Below the pieces are notes generated by a model. The model was not told the DNA's origin and searched no databases. It saw nothing but the letters and a program-made list of their open reading frames with translations. DNA of 64,000 nt from Methanobrevibacter sp. TMH8 (lineage in GTDB: Archaea; Methanobacteriota; Methanobacteria; Methanobacteriales; Methanobacteriaceae). A program made the position numbers and the translations under genes. Shown piece by piece: positions 39,447 to 48,596 of this stretch. How positions within the stretch are numbered: position 1 is the first letter of the stretch; the number at the start of each line of letters is the position of its first letter. The DNA is taken from assembly GCF_020148105.1 (NCBI RefSeq), contig NZ_JAHLZE010000035.1, positions 26,993 through 90,992 of the forward strand, read 5' to 3'.

Positions 39447-40529
39447 CTAATTACAGTTCTCAGCTTCTTTTTTTTCATTTTTTAATTCTTCCATTTCTAA
39501 CTTTTCTTTCTCTTCTTTATAAGCTTTGATAACTGCATATGTAATTCCTAATATTAATGGGCCTAATATAAATCCAACTAAACCAAATACAAGAGGTCCT
39601 GCCATAAAACCTAATAAAAGTATCATAGGGTGTATATCAACATATTTACCTGCAAGAGTAGGCCTTATGTACATATCACTTAAACTAAGGCCAAATCCGA
39701 ATAATAATACTAATATCCCTCTTATATAATTTCCTGACACCATATCATATATAAATAAACCTGTATACACTGGCCATGGTCCAATTACAGGTATTAATTG
39801 ACCAACTCCTGTTAAAATTCCTAAAAATAGTGCATATGGATATCCCAAAATAAAAAACCCTATTGCTGCCATAGAACCTATAACAAATCCAGTTAAAAAG
39901 TGACCATAAAATATACTTTTTAGTACCGTCTTAACTTCGTTTATCATATTGGAGAAAAATTCATGTTTTTCATTTGGGATAAATGAATAAATATATTCAC
40001 TAATTTTATGTCCATCTTTTGTAAAATAGAAAATAGAAAAGATTAAAACAAATATTTGAAGCATAACAAATGGTAATGATTGTATAAAGTTCACTAGATA
40101 ACCAAAGACTAATTTTAATATATCATTTATAACTTCTGTAATAGTTGAAGTAATAGTTGTTGTTGAAGATTGCATTTGTGGAGGCAAATAAGTATTAATA
40201 GCATCCAAACTGTTATTTAGACTAAATGAATTTAAAATGTCCTGATTGCTACTTATAAAACTATAAGATAAAGTAATAGCAACTGAAATAGTATAAGCAA
40301 AAATCAAGATTAATGGAATGATTATAAGAATTATACTTAATATTATTGAAATAGATGGATATTTTAATTTTGTTTGGAGTTTTTTAGCTACTGGTCTTAA
40401 TCCATAAGCTATAATTCCTCCCAATATCAACATATTTACTATTGGCATTAATGTAAATAGGGATATTATTACTAATATTGCTATTATAAATAAAGAGGAT
40501 CCTAATGCATCTTTGATTTTATTTTTCAT
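39447..40529 (-). CDS. AI-2E family (PerM-like) membrane transporter
   Basis: The 360-residue integral membrane protein belongs to the AI-2 exporter/PerM superfamily. It has an N-terminal pair of helices, an amphipathic central region, and the conserved C-terminal half LFLGILTGVGQLIPVIGPWPVY and DMYIRPTLAGKYVDIHPMILLLGFMAGPLVFGLVGFILGPL. The C-terminal tail is charged and cytoplasmic. The transported substrate is unknown; signalling by AI-2 should not be assumed. A GGAG sequence precedes the ATG. Confidence 0.85.
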   Translation of the reverse strand: MKNKIKDALGSSLFIIAILVIISLFTLMPIVNMLILGGIIAYGLRPVAKKLQTKLKYPSISIILSIILIIIPLILIFAYTISVAITLSYSFISSNQDILNSFSLNNSLDAINTYLPPQMQSSTTTITSTITEVINDILKLVFGYLVNFIQSLPFVMLQIFVLIFSIFYFTKDGHKISEYIYSFIPNEKHEFFSNMINEVKTVLKSIFYGHFLTGFVIGSMAAIGFFILGYPYALFLGILTGVGQLIPVIGPWPVYTGLFIYDMVSGNYIRGILVLLFGFGLSLSDMYIRPTLAGKYVDIHPMILLLGFMAGPLVFGLVGFILGPLILGITYAVIKAYKEEKEKLEMEELKNEKKEAENCN

Positions 40530-40561
40530 TTTAACTCCATAAATAACATCTAATCCATATT

Positions 40562-40757
40562 AAATAATTATATTTTTTAGATAATCATATTTTTTTAGAT
40601 AATTATATTTTTTTAAAAATCATTTTTTTAAATAAATATAGTTTAATCTAAAATTTTTTATTTATTTTTTAAAATAATTCTATTTTCTTTTAGAATAATT
40701 ATATTTTTTAATAAATATTTCATTATATTTTATTTTAAAATAATTATATTTATTTTA
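40562..40757 (+). repeat. Imperfect AT-rich repeats, unit TTTTAGATAATTATATTTT
   Basis: The gap upstream of the AI-2E-family gene contains about six copies of an (A)ATAATTATATTTTTT phrase, three of them spaced 19-20 bases apart at 40562-40618 and the others near 40672, 40692 and 40738. No gene is present. It may contain the promoter of the downstream minus-strand gene. Confidence 0.5.
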
Positions 40758-40813
40758 TATTAGTTTAATATACTAATTTAAAATAAATACATGTTATTTA
40801 TCTGAATTCTAGC

Positions 40814-41647
40814 TTAAAACTTGTTTTTTATACCTGAAGCATCTCTATGATATTTTCCAAACTCAATAATTTTTTTTACATCACTATTGAAGAAAACAGG
40901 TCCTTCAACACAAATTCTCCATCCTGTATTATCTACACAACATTGCCCACATATTCCCATTGCACATTTCATATATCTCTCCATTGAATATTGGGCAAGA
41001 ATATTATGATCTTCAAGTAAATCAAAAGTTCCTTTCATCATTAGTTCAGGTCCACAGACAACTGCCATATCATAAGTCTTAGTTTTAAGTAAATCAATAG
41101 TTCTGTGAGTAGCAAATCCTTCAAAACCACAAGTTCCATCATCAGTACATGTAAAGACATTCGCACCTTCATTTTTAAGTTTTTGTGGAAATAGTAGTTC
41201 ATCTTTTGTTACAGATGCACAAACAACATCTACATTAGCTTTTTTTTCTTTTGCATAGGTTGTAAAACAGGATATTGGAGCCATACCAACTCCTCCACCA
41301 ATAGCTATTATATTCTTATTTTCAAGGTTATTAACATCAAATCCATTACCATATGGGCCACGAATGCCTAATTTATCTCCAACTGATAGGTTATGTAATT
41401 CTTCTGTGAATCCACCAACTTTTTTAACAGTAATTCCAATTTTATTATTTGAAATGTCAATAATAGAAATAGACATGGGTTTTTCGTCACGTTTTCTACT
41501 AAAGCTCCAAACCATTACAAATTGTCCAGGAGTAGGAATTTTATCTCTTTCCATATTCCAATCAAATATGAATGTTTTTATGGTATCAGTTTCAGAAATT
41601 ATCTCTTTAATCTCTAAAATTTCATAATTTGTTATTAGTTTATTCAT
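40814..41647 (-). CDS. pyrK: Dihydroorotate dehydrogenase B electron transfer subunit
   Basis: PyrK passes electrons from dihydroorotate oxidation in PyrD to NAD+ through FAD and a [2Fe-2S] cluster. The 277 residues show a ferredoxin-reductase-type FAD domain (RKRDEKPMSISI), the NAD-binding IAIGGGVGMAP, and the C-terminal cluster motif CAMGICGQCCVDNTGWRIC. A GGGATT sequence precedes the ATG. It lies 114 bases downstream of pyrD on the same strand, forming the expected two-gene unit. Confidence 0.92.
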   Translation of the reverse strand: MNKLITNYEILEIKEIISETDTIKTFIFDWNMERDKIPTPGQFVMVWSFSRKRDEKPMSISIIDISNNKIGITVKKVGGFTEELHNLSVGDKLGIRGPYGNGFDVNNLENKNIIAIGGGVGMAPISCFTTYAKEKKANVDVVCASVTKDELLFPQKLKNEGANVFTCTDDGTCGFEGFATHRTIDLLKTKTYDMAVVCGPELMMKGTFDLLEDHNILAQYSMERYMKCAMGICGQCCVDNTGWRICVEGPVFFNSDVKKIIEFGKYHRDASGIKNKF

Positions 41648-41761
41648 TTGAATCCCTTAAATTATTTAAATTAATTTTTTAAATCAATATAATCAATATA
41701 ATCAATATAATTAATATACTTAATATATTTAATATAATAACATATCTATTGATAATACTCA

Positions 41762-42688
41762 TTATTTATGAGCATAACCAGTCATTTCGTCTATTGATTC
41801 AAATTGATTTTTCTTCATGAATTCTTCTAAATCATTAGATATTTTTGAAAATACTTCTACTCCTTCATACATTATGGAAGTTCCAATTTGTATTGCTGAT
41901 GCTCCAGCATATAAAAATTCAACAACATCTTCATAGTTAGATATTCCACCAACTCCTATTATCGGAATATTACAATTAATATAAGCATCATAAACACATC
42001 TAATAGCTATAGGTTTAATAGCTGGTCCTGACATTCCTCCAAATTTATTTGAAAGTATTGGTACTTTTGCATTTATATCAATCTTCATTCCAGGACCAAG
42101 AGAGTTTATAAGTGTTAATCCATCAGCTCCTCCTTTTTCAGCAGAGGTAGCTATCTCAATAAGATCAGTTACATTTGGAGTTAATTTAGCTATAATTGGA
42201 ATATTTGTAGTTTTTGCTTTTTGACATGCTTTTACAATTTCATAAGTAAGATTAGGGTCTTGACCAATAGCTGCACCACAACCACTCATAGCATGTGGGC
42301 ATGAAACATTTAATTCAATCATATCTACGAAATTTTCAATTTCTTTTACTAAATATGAAAATTCTTCTGGACTTGATCCATAAATAGAACCAATAACTAC
42401 ATTACTTTCTCCATTGGCATTAGTTTTATTGATTAATTTCAATTCTTCTTTAAAATTATTAACACCAGGACTTGAAAGTCCAATAGCATTTATAATTCCA
42501 CCTTCTACAGCTACTGTAGTTGGATTTTTATAACCTGTATTAGGTTCTTTTGAAAATGATTTAGTTACAATTCCTCCTGCACCAGAATCTAAAATCCAAT
42601 TTAAAGAGGATGCATTACTCCCCATAACTCCTGCTGCTAATATTAGAGGATTTTCAAATTTAATTCCACAAATTTGTGTTTTTAACAT
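41762..42688 (-). CDS. pyrD: Dihydroorotate dehydrogenase B catalytic subunit
   Basis: PyrD oxidises dihydroorotate to orotate in pyrimidine synthesis. The 308-residue FMN barrel has NPLILAAGVMGSN, the active-site Cys in ELNVSCPHAMSGCG, and the FMN-phosphate site GVGGISNYEDVVEFLYAGASAIQIGT. The ATG at 42688 has AGGAG seven bases upstream; a TTG one codon earlier is less likely. The adjoining pyrK confirms the class 1B enzyme. Confidence 0.92.
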   Translation of the reverse strand: MLKTQICGIKFENPLILAAGVMGSNASSLNWILDSGAGGIVTKSFSKEPNTGYKNPTTVAVEGGIINAIGLSSPGVNNFKEELKLINKTNANGESNVVIGSIYGSSPEEFSYLVKEIENFVDMIELNVSCPHAMSGCGAAIGQDPNLTYEIVKACQKAKTTNIPIIAKLTPNVTDLIEIATSAEKGGADGLTLINSLGPGMKIDINAKVPILSNKFGGMSGPAIKPIAIRCVYDAYINCNIPIIGVGGISNYEDVVEFLYAGASAIQIGTSIMYEGVEVFSKISNDLEEFMKKNQFESIDEMTGYAHK

Positions 42689-43101
42689 CAATTAACTCCT
42701 AGATTAATACTATTTTGTTGATTATTTTTATAATCATTATAATATTATAATCATTATAGAATTACTTATAACAGTATTTATAAGTATTATTTTATTCAAT
42801 AATGCCATATTTAATATTTTAAACATTATTTTATTTTAATATTTTTTTTATTTTATTTTGATAGTATTAGTTTAATATTATTCTAATATTTTTTTAATAT
42901 ATTGAATATATTAAATTAAATTTAAATTTAAGATAATCTTTATCAAATATTTCTAAATTTTATCAAAGATTCCTAAATAATATTTCTAAATAATTATTTT
43001 CAATAAATTGTAATAATTATTTTTAATGAAATCTAATAATTTATATTAATAAATGTTTATTTAATGTAAGATTTATAATTATGTAAATCAAAGTAATTAT
43101 T
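42689..43101. other. Divergent promoter region pyrD/nop5
   Basis: This A/T-only stretch of about 410 bases separates pyrD (-) from nop5 (+). Both promoters must lie here. Many TATA-like sequences prevent a confident choice. No gene or structured RNA was seen. Confidence 0.4.
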
Positions 43102-44388
43102 ATGGAAATATATATAACAAATTCTATTGCAGGATTCATTGCATTTGATGATAATTTAGATATAATTAATTATAATCTTTTTAAAGATGAAGATATTGCT
43201 TTGAAATTATTTAAATTATTTAATAATGAAGTATTAGATGAAGAAATAGAATTAATAGAAAGTTTGATTAAGAATAATGGTGAAGATTATAGTTTCAATC
43301 TTATTACTGTTGAAACTAATAACAGGCTTTCTAATTATATTAATATTCTAAATGATTCTGAATATGCTATTGATGATCTAAATATTCAAATACAAACTCC
43401 AAATAAAGGGGGAGAATATTTTAGATCAAATTTAAAGGAAATCCTTATTGAACTTGGTTTTTCTACTCCTGGAGAATACAAATCTAAATTAATATCAATT
43501 TATAATGAATTAGCTATTTTAAAAATGAAAGAAGCTTCTCAAGATGAAAATAAGTTAATTATACAAGCTATTAACTCTATTGATGAAATTGATGAATCAA
43601 TTAGTAAACTGATTGAAAGAATTCGTGAATGGAATATACTATACTTCCCTGAAATTGATGTAATTCAAAATAATGAAAGTTTTATAAATTTAATAGCTAA
43701 CTATGAAAATAGGGATGAAATCATAAAAAACCCTCCTGAATCAATTGAAACAAATCAATATATTGATATTGAAAATGGTAGTTTTGGTGCAGATATAGAA
43801 GATGAAGATATTGAAATGATAAATGACTTTGCAAAATCAATACAGTCTTTTCAATCAACTAGAAAAAAAACAGAGGAATATATTGATAAAAAAATGGAAA
43901 AGTTAGCTCCAAATCTAAGAGATCTTCTTGGATCTACTCTTGGTGCAAAGTTAATTGCTCATATCGGGGGATTGAAAGATCTTGCAATGTATTCTGCAGC
44001 TACTATTCAGATAATGGGTGCTGAAAAAGCACTTTTCCGTCATTTAAAAACAGGAGAACGTCCTCCTAAACATGGTCTCATTTTTCAACATCCACAAGTT
44101 CGAACAAGCCCCTGGTGGGTAAGAGGAAAGATAGCTAGAACATTAGCTCTTAAAATATCTTTAGCTGTAAGAAAGGATGTTTTTTCAGGAAAATTTGACC
44201 CAACAATTTCTGAAAACTTTTTAAAGAGAGTAGAAGAGATAAAAAAAGAAAATCCATTTCCAAAGAAAACAACAAAAAGAAGACAAGAAGAAAGAAGTGC
44301 TGAAAAAGGAAAAAATTCAAATTATTCTAGAAAATCAGGTAAATATAAAAAGAAAAAATCTAAAAAGAAAAATAAAAAAAGAAAATAG
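43102..44388 (+). CDS. nop5: Nop5/Nop56-58 core protein of C/D box sRNP
   Basis: The protein scaffolds archaeal C/D sRNPs that guide 2'-O-methylation of rRNA and tRNA. The 428 residues comprise an N-terminal fibrillarin-binding domain, a coiled-coil of about residues 150-280, the Nop domain (LGSTLGAKLIAHIGGLKDLAMYSAATIQIMGAEKALFRHL) and a Lys/Arg-rich tail of about 40 residues. No clear Shine-Dalgarno lies before the ATG, so a leaderless or near-leaderless transcript is possible. The fibrillarin gene follows, as is usual in Archaea. Confidence 0.93.
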   Translation: MEIYITNSIAGFIAFDDNLDIINYNLFKDEDIALKLFKLFNNEVLDEEIELIESLIKNNGEDYSFNLITVETNNRLSNYINILNDSEYAIDDLNIQIQTPNKGGEYFRSNLKEILIELGFSTPGEYKSKLISIYNELAILKMKEASQDENKLIIQAINSIDEIDESISKLIERIREWNILYFPEIDVIQNNESFINLIANYENRDEIIKNPPESIETNQYIDIENGSFGADIEDEDIEMINDFAKSIQSFQSTRKKTEEYIDKKMEKLAPNLRDLLGSTLGAKLIAHIGGLKDLAMYSAATIQIMGAEKALFRHLKTGERPPKHGLIFQHPQVRTSPWWVRGKIARTLALKISLAVRKDVFSGKFDPTISENFLKRVEEIKKENPFPKKTTKRRQEERSAEKGKNSNYSRKSGKYKKKKSKKKNKKRK

Positions 44389-44496
44389 AATATATTAGAT
44401 TTAATGGGGTTTATATATTAATAAAATTAATCAAGTTTAAGATCAAATGTTTTTTAAATGATTTAATAAGAATAATAAATTATAAAATTGATTATT

Positions 44497-45141
44497 ATGA
44501 ATATTTATGTAAAAGATGAAGAAATAGCTACTAAAAACATTGTTCCTCAAAAAAGAGTATATGGTGAACAGCTATTTGAGGAAAATGGGGAAGAATTTAG
44601 ATTTTGGAATCCAAATCGTTCAAAATTAGCAGCAGCTTTCTTAAATGGTCTTGAAAAATTGGAAATATCTCAAGATTGGAAAGTTTTATATCTTGGGGCA
44701 TCAACTGGAACTACTGTTTCTCATATTTCTGATATAGCTAAAGATGGACTTATTTACGCTGTAGAATTCTCACCAGTCAGTATGAGAAAGTTAGTAAGAT
44801 TATGTGAAATTCGACCAAACATAGCTCCAATATTAGCTGATGCCACTAAACCAAAGAAATATATGGATTTACTTGAAAAAGTGGACTTTGTCTATTGTGA
44901 TGTGGCTCAACCAAATCAAACTAATGCATTTATAGATAATATCAATCTATTTTTGAAAGATGTTGGTTTAGCTATGATTATGATTAAATCTAGAAGTATT
45001 GATGTTAATCAAAAACCCCAAAAGATATTTAAACAAGAAGAAAAGAAACTAAAAGAAAAAGGATTTTCTATTGTTGAAAAAGTTAAACTTGAACCTTATG
45101 AAAAGGATCATATTTGTTTTTTAGTTAAAAAGAATTTTTGA
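44497..45141 (+). CDS. flpA: Fibrillarin-like rRNA/tRNA 2'-O-methyltransferase
   Basis: This is the catalytic subunit of the C/D sRNP. The 214-residue Rossmann methyltransferase has RFWNPNRSKLAAAFLNGL, the SAM-binding VLYLGASTGTTVSHISDI, VEFSPVSMRKLVRLCE and DFVYCDVAQPNQ. A TTG at 44488 is in frame but lacks a ribosome binding site, so the ATG at 44497 (MNIYVKDEE) is preferred. It lies 108 bases after nop5. Confidence 0.93.
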   Translation: MNIYVKDEEIATKNIVPQKRVYGEQLFEENGEEFRFWNPNRSKLAAAFLNGLEKLEISQDWKVLYLGASTGTTVSHISDIAKDGLIYAVEFSPVSMRKLVRLCEIRPNIAPILADATKPKKYMDLLEKVDFVYCDVAQPNQTNAFIDNINLFLKDVGLAMIMIKSRSIDVNQKPQKIFKQEEKKLKEKGFSIVEKVKLEPYEKDHICFLVKKNF

Positions 45142-45564
45142 TTTAAAAAGAGTTTATTTTAATTATTTTAATTATTTTATATTATTTTAGTTATTTTAGT
45201 TATTTTAGCTATTTATATATTTTATATTATTTTATATTAATTTTTTATACCTTTAAATATTAAATAGATAAAATTAACTTATAAAATTATTATTTCCTAC
45301 TATATTAAATTCTTTTTTTCAATTATAAGTAAAAGATTCAGTATTATTGTATAAACTGATTATGTAATACAATACTTATCACTTATAATGTTTAGTTTTA
45401 TAATGATTATTTGATATAATATATAAAAAAATTCTAATTGTTAATATAAACTATTAATTAATATATATTAATATTAATAGCTAAAAATGATAGTTATATA
45501 GGAAACGAACACAAAATATAGGAAAAATATTTTTTGAAAAATTGAAAAAAATTATTACTAAAGA

Positions 45565-45580
45565 AAGCTTTTTATACTAG
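45565..45580 (+). promoter_or_regulatory. Candidate promoter for GC-rich RNA island
   Basis: AAAGCTTTTTATACTAG contains a TATA-like TTTTTATA at about 45570-45577. It lies 35-45 bases before the GC-rich island, a normal distance for an archaeal promoter. Confidence 0.45.
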
Positions 45581-45611
45581 TAAAACTATACATATACTTG
45601 CTAATGCAATA

Positions 45612-45700
45612 TAAGGAAAAAGTTCGCACCATGTCCTCTGGGAACTTTCACACTCATATACACTCCACATTGGTAAATACCCGGGGGATTGAACTTATTC
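45612..45700 (+). ncRNA. Candidate non-coding RNA (GC-rich island)
   Basis: Within a 922-base A/T-rich gap between flpA and taw2, about 85 bases are far richer in G+C than the flanks. AAAGTTC (45619-45625) can pair with GAACTTT (45642-45648), or its AAGTTC portion can pair with GAACTT (45691-45696), giving two mutually exclusive stems. TACCCGGGGGATT lies in the second half. A TATA-like element precedes and T-rich DNA follows. No tRNA, 5S, SRP or RNase P signature fits. A 24-codon ORF from the ATG at 45631 is also contained within it. The strand is inferred from the promoter. Confidence 0.45.
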
Positions 45701-45812
45701 TTTGAAAATAACTATTTTTCTCATATAATCTTTCTGAATTTCTCTATTTTTGTTTAATATCTCTGATTTTTAATGATAAATAATTATTAATTAATTATAT
45801 AAAAAATCCTCA

Positions 45813-45829
45813 AAAAAGTATTACTTTTT
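45813..45829. promoter_or_regulatory. 17-base perfect palindrome AAAAAGTATTACTTTTT
   Basis: This perfect palindrome lies about 110 bases after the GC-rich island and 235 bases before taw2. The AGTATTACTTTTT half also occurs at 30689-30701 in the ABC importer upstream region. It could be an operator or part of a terminator. The remaining DNA of this gap is A/T-rich, with an 11-base-period ATTATATAAAA triplication at about 45903-45935. Confidence 0.45.
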
Positions 45830-46063
45830 CAGCTAATGAAATAGGTTAAATTCTCTATTCTTTATTTGAGTAATATTTAATCCTATCTTTAATATTATTT
45901 AAATTATATAAAAATTATATAAAAATTATATAAAAAATATATTAAAATTTAATATCATGATTATATAAACTAAAGTTAATGTTGATTTATATTAGTTCAA
46001 TAAAGAATAAAAAATTTGCAGTGAAATCATTTTTAAATTATAATTATAGAATGAATTGATAAA

Positions 46064-46834
46064 ATGAAGTGGAAAAAAATAGGTAAGATTCTATTGATTG
46101 ATGAAAATTTAGAACATGATTATTCTGGAAAGTTTGATGATTTATTAGGGGAACATAATGTAGATACAATAGCTAAAATCGAAAGTATTAATGGAAAAAT
46201 GAGACAACCATCAATAAAAGTTTTAGCAGGGGACAAATCAACGGAAACCATTCATAAAGAAAATAGTTGCCTTTTTAAACTAGATTTAGCTAAAGTAATG
46301 TGGTCAAAAGGTAATACTACTGAGAGAATGAGGATAGCTAACCTTGTTCAAGAAAATGAAATTGTTGTTGATATGTTTGCTGGAATTGGATACTTTTCAA
46401 TACCCATAGCAAAAAAATCTTCTTTAAAAAAGATTTATTCCATTGAAATCAATCCTGATTCTTATTATTATCTTAAAGAAAATATAAAATTAAATAAAAT
46501 CAATGAAAAATCAAACAAAACTAAAGGATATGACGTTATGGAAACTATTCTTGGTGATTCTAATGAGATTGTCAGAGATTTGTCTGCAGACAGAATTATA
46601 ATGGGTTATGTTAAAACAACTCATGAATTTTTGAATTCAGCTATTGAATCTTTAAATCCAGAGGGTATTATACATTATCATGAGACAGTTCCTGAAAAAT
46701 TAATGTTAACTCGTCCAATAAACAGAATAGAAGAATCAGCTAATAATCGAGAGGTTGAAATATTAAACAATCGAATTATAAAAAGATATTCTCCTGGCGT
46801 AGTTCATACAGTTGTTGATGCAAAAATATATTGA
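46064..46834 (+). CDS. taw2: Taw2, tRNA(Phe) wyosine aminocarboxypropyltransferase
   Basis: Taw2 transfers the 3-amino-3-carboxypropyl group of SAM to 4-demethylwyosine at position 37 of tRNA(Phe). The 256-residue protein belongs to the Trm5/Tyw2 class I fold, with KVMWSKGNTTERMR, the SAM motif VVDMFAGIGYFSIPIAKK, SIEINPDSYYYLKENIK and the RIIMGYV and IIHYHETV elements typical of Taw2 rather than Trm5. It is transcribed alone. No strong Shine-Dalgarno is seen before the ATG. Confidence 0.85.
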   Translation: MKWKKIGKILLIDENLEHDYSGKFDDLLGEHNVDTIAKIESINGKMRQPSIKVLAGDKSTETIHKENSCLFKLDLAKVMWSKGNTTERMRIANLVQENEIVVDMFAGIGYFSIPIAKKSSLKKIYSIEINPDSYYYLKENIKLNKINEKSNKTKGYDVMETILGDSNEIVRDLSADRIIMGYVKTTHEFLNSAIESLNPEGIIHYHETVPEKLMLTRPINRIEESANNREVEILNNRIIKRYSPGVVHTVVDAKIY

Positions 46835-47334
46835 AATATATACATTATATCTCAATTTATTATTTTTTATTTTTAGATACTTTTAAATGATTATTGGTAC
46901 AAATATTATTTTGATAATTTTATTATTTATTATAAATCTAATATGTGAAATTCTTATAATATAATAATTCTTATAATATAATATTAATAATATAAAAATT
47001 TAATTTCGATATAGTATCTTGATAAAAAATATATTTTTGATAAAATATATTTGATAAAAAATGATATTTTTATAATATTTTTATAAATATATAAATATAT
47101 TATAGGATGTTAAAGATTATAAGATGTTAGTAGAAAATATAATGAAAATAAAAACATAAGATGAAAAATGGTTAAGATGATAAAAATATATTTAATAATA
47201 TATTTAATATTAAATATATTTTGATATATTTAATATACAAAACATCTTTGGGTTGATTAAACTTTCACAGTATTTTCAATCTATTAAAACAGTATTAAAC
47301 GTTCATATAGTTATTATATTCTGTGGTGTTATAG
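46835..47334 (+). other. AT-rich intergenic region upstream of mptA
   Basis: This stretch of 500 bases is A/T-rich with several TATATTTAATATATTTTG-like phrases around 47190-47240. No gene, GC-rich island or clear operator was found. The mptA promoter should lie in the last 100 bases, before GGTG at 47325-47328. Confidence 0.4.
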
Positions 47335-48273
47335 TTGGCAGTTTGTTTCCCAGATACTCAAGATAACGCACCTAAAGTCCAAGTACATTTAACTAGAGTT
47401 GGAGTTAAAGGCGTTAAAAAATTATTGAAAATTGAAAGAGGTCAAAAAAGACCTATAGTTCTTATTCCTACATTTGACGCATTTGTTGATCTTCCTAGTG
47501 ATCAAAGAGGCATTCACATGTCTAGAAGTCCTGAAGCTATTAGTGAGGTCGTAGAAGAGGCTGTAAATAAAACTTCTATTGAAATTGAATCATTGTGTGC
47601 AGAAATTGTCAAAACAATGATGGAAAAACATAAATATGCTAAAATGGCTGAAGTAAGAATGATTAGTGACTTCATGTTTTTGAAAAAGTCCCCTGTTACT
47701 AAAAATAGTACTCAAGAAATGACTAAACTTGTAGCTAAAGCTATAGGTTATAGGGATGAGGGTGAAATCAAAATCCGTAAAAGTATTGGTGCTGAGGTCA
47801 TTGGTATGACTGTCTGTCCTTGTGCACAAGAATCTGTAATGGAAGCGGATAGAGTCAAATTATTAGAGTTTTTAGATGAAGAAACAACTCAAAAAGTGAT
47901 TGACACGGTTACTTTTGCCTCTCATAATCAGAGAGGTATTGGAACTGTAATAATTGAAGTTCCTGAGGATCATACTGTTCGAGCAGAGGATATAATTCAA
48001 ATTATTGAAGATTCTATGAGTTCTCCTGTTTGTGAACTTCTTAAAAGACCTGATGAGAACGCAATAGTAATGCAGGCACATAAAAAGCCTGGTTTTGTAG
48101 AAGACTGTGTTAGGAACATGGTTGAAAAAATTATTCAAAACTATTCACATCTCCCAGACGACACATTAGTCACTGTTCGTCAAGTAAATGAGGAAAGTAT
48201 TCATAGGCATAATGCATTTGCTGAGAAGATAGCTACTATGAGCGAACTAAAAGGCGAAATTCAAGATACTTAG
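47335..48273 (+). CDS. mptA: GTP cyclohydrolase MptA (type IV, FolE2-related)
   Basis: MptA opens GTP to 7,8-dihydroneopterin 2',3'-cyclic phosphate, the first step of tetrahydromethanopterin synthesis; the same class also feeds 7-deazaguanine synthesis. The 312-residue protein has PSDQRGIHMSR, the metal-site Cys motif GMTVCPCAQE, and the SHNQRG motif. The start is TTG at 47335, six bases after GGTG. The enzyme is expected to need Fe(II), as in the family. Confidence 0.92.
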   Translation: MAVCFPDTQDNAPKVQVHLTRVGVKGVKKLLKIERGQKRPIVLIPTFDAFVDLPSDQRGIHMSRSPEAISEVVEEAVNKTSIEIESLCAEIVKTMMEKHKYAKMAEVRMISDFMFLKKSPVTKNSTQEMTKLVAKAIGYRDEGEIKIRKSIGAEVIGMTVCPCAQESVMEADRVKLLEFLDEETTQKVIDTVTFASHNQRGIGTVIIEVPEDHTVRAEDIIQIIEDSMSSPVCELLKRPDENAIVMQAHKKPGFVEDCVRNMVEKIIQNYSHLPDDTLVTVRQVNEESIHRHNAFAEKIATMSELKGEIQDT

Positions 48274-48596
48274 TATTTTTGATACTTAGTATTTTTTATA
48301 TAAATTTTATATAAATTAACTATAAATTAACTATAATTAGTTATAAATTAGTTATAAATTAATTATAAACTAATTATAATTTAACTATAATTATTAAAAT
48401 ACAAATCATTATAATTATATCTAATATTTTTTTTATTAGATTATTTCGTATTGTTATTTTCTTAATTTAAGATTTCTTAATTTAAATTTTCTTGATTTAA
48501 AATTTATTTATTTGCATATTTTAAATACAATTTATTAAATACATTATATTTGACACATTTATATTAATACAATAATAATAAATAAGCAGTGATTTC
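48274..48596 (+). repeat. Intergenic region with 11-bp tandem array ATAAATTAACT
   Basis: From 48311 to 48386 the sequence runs in seven units of 10-11 bases: ATAAATTAACT twice, ATAATTAGTT, ATAAATTAGTT, ATAAATTAATT, ATAAACTAATT and ATAATTTAACT. The array follows mptA and precedes the DUF2120 gene. The rest of the gap is A/T-rich and holds no gene that I can see. Confidence 0.7.

Noticed and set aside
45612..45700. tRNA gene in the GC-rich island
   Set aside because: GTTCAATCCCCC on the minus strand looked like a T-arm, but the five bases before the loop do not pair with those after it, and no acceptor or anticodon stem could be drawn on either strand.
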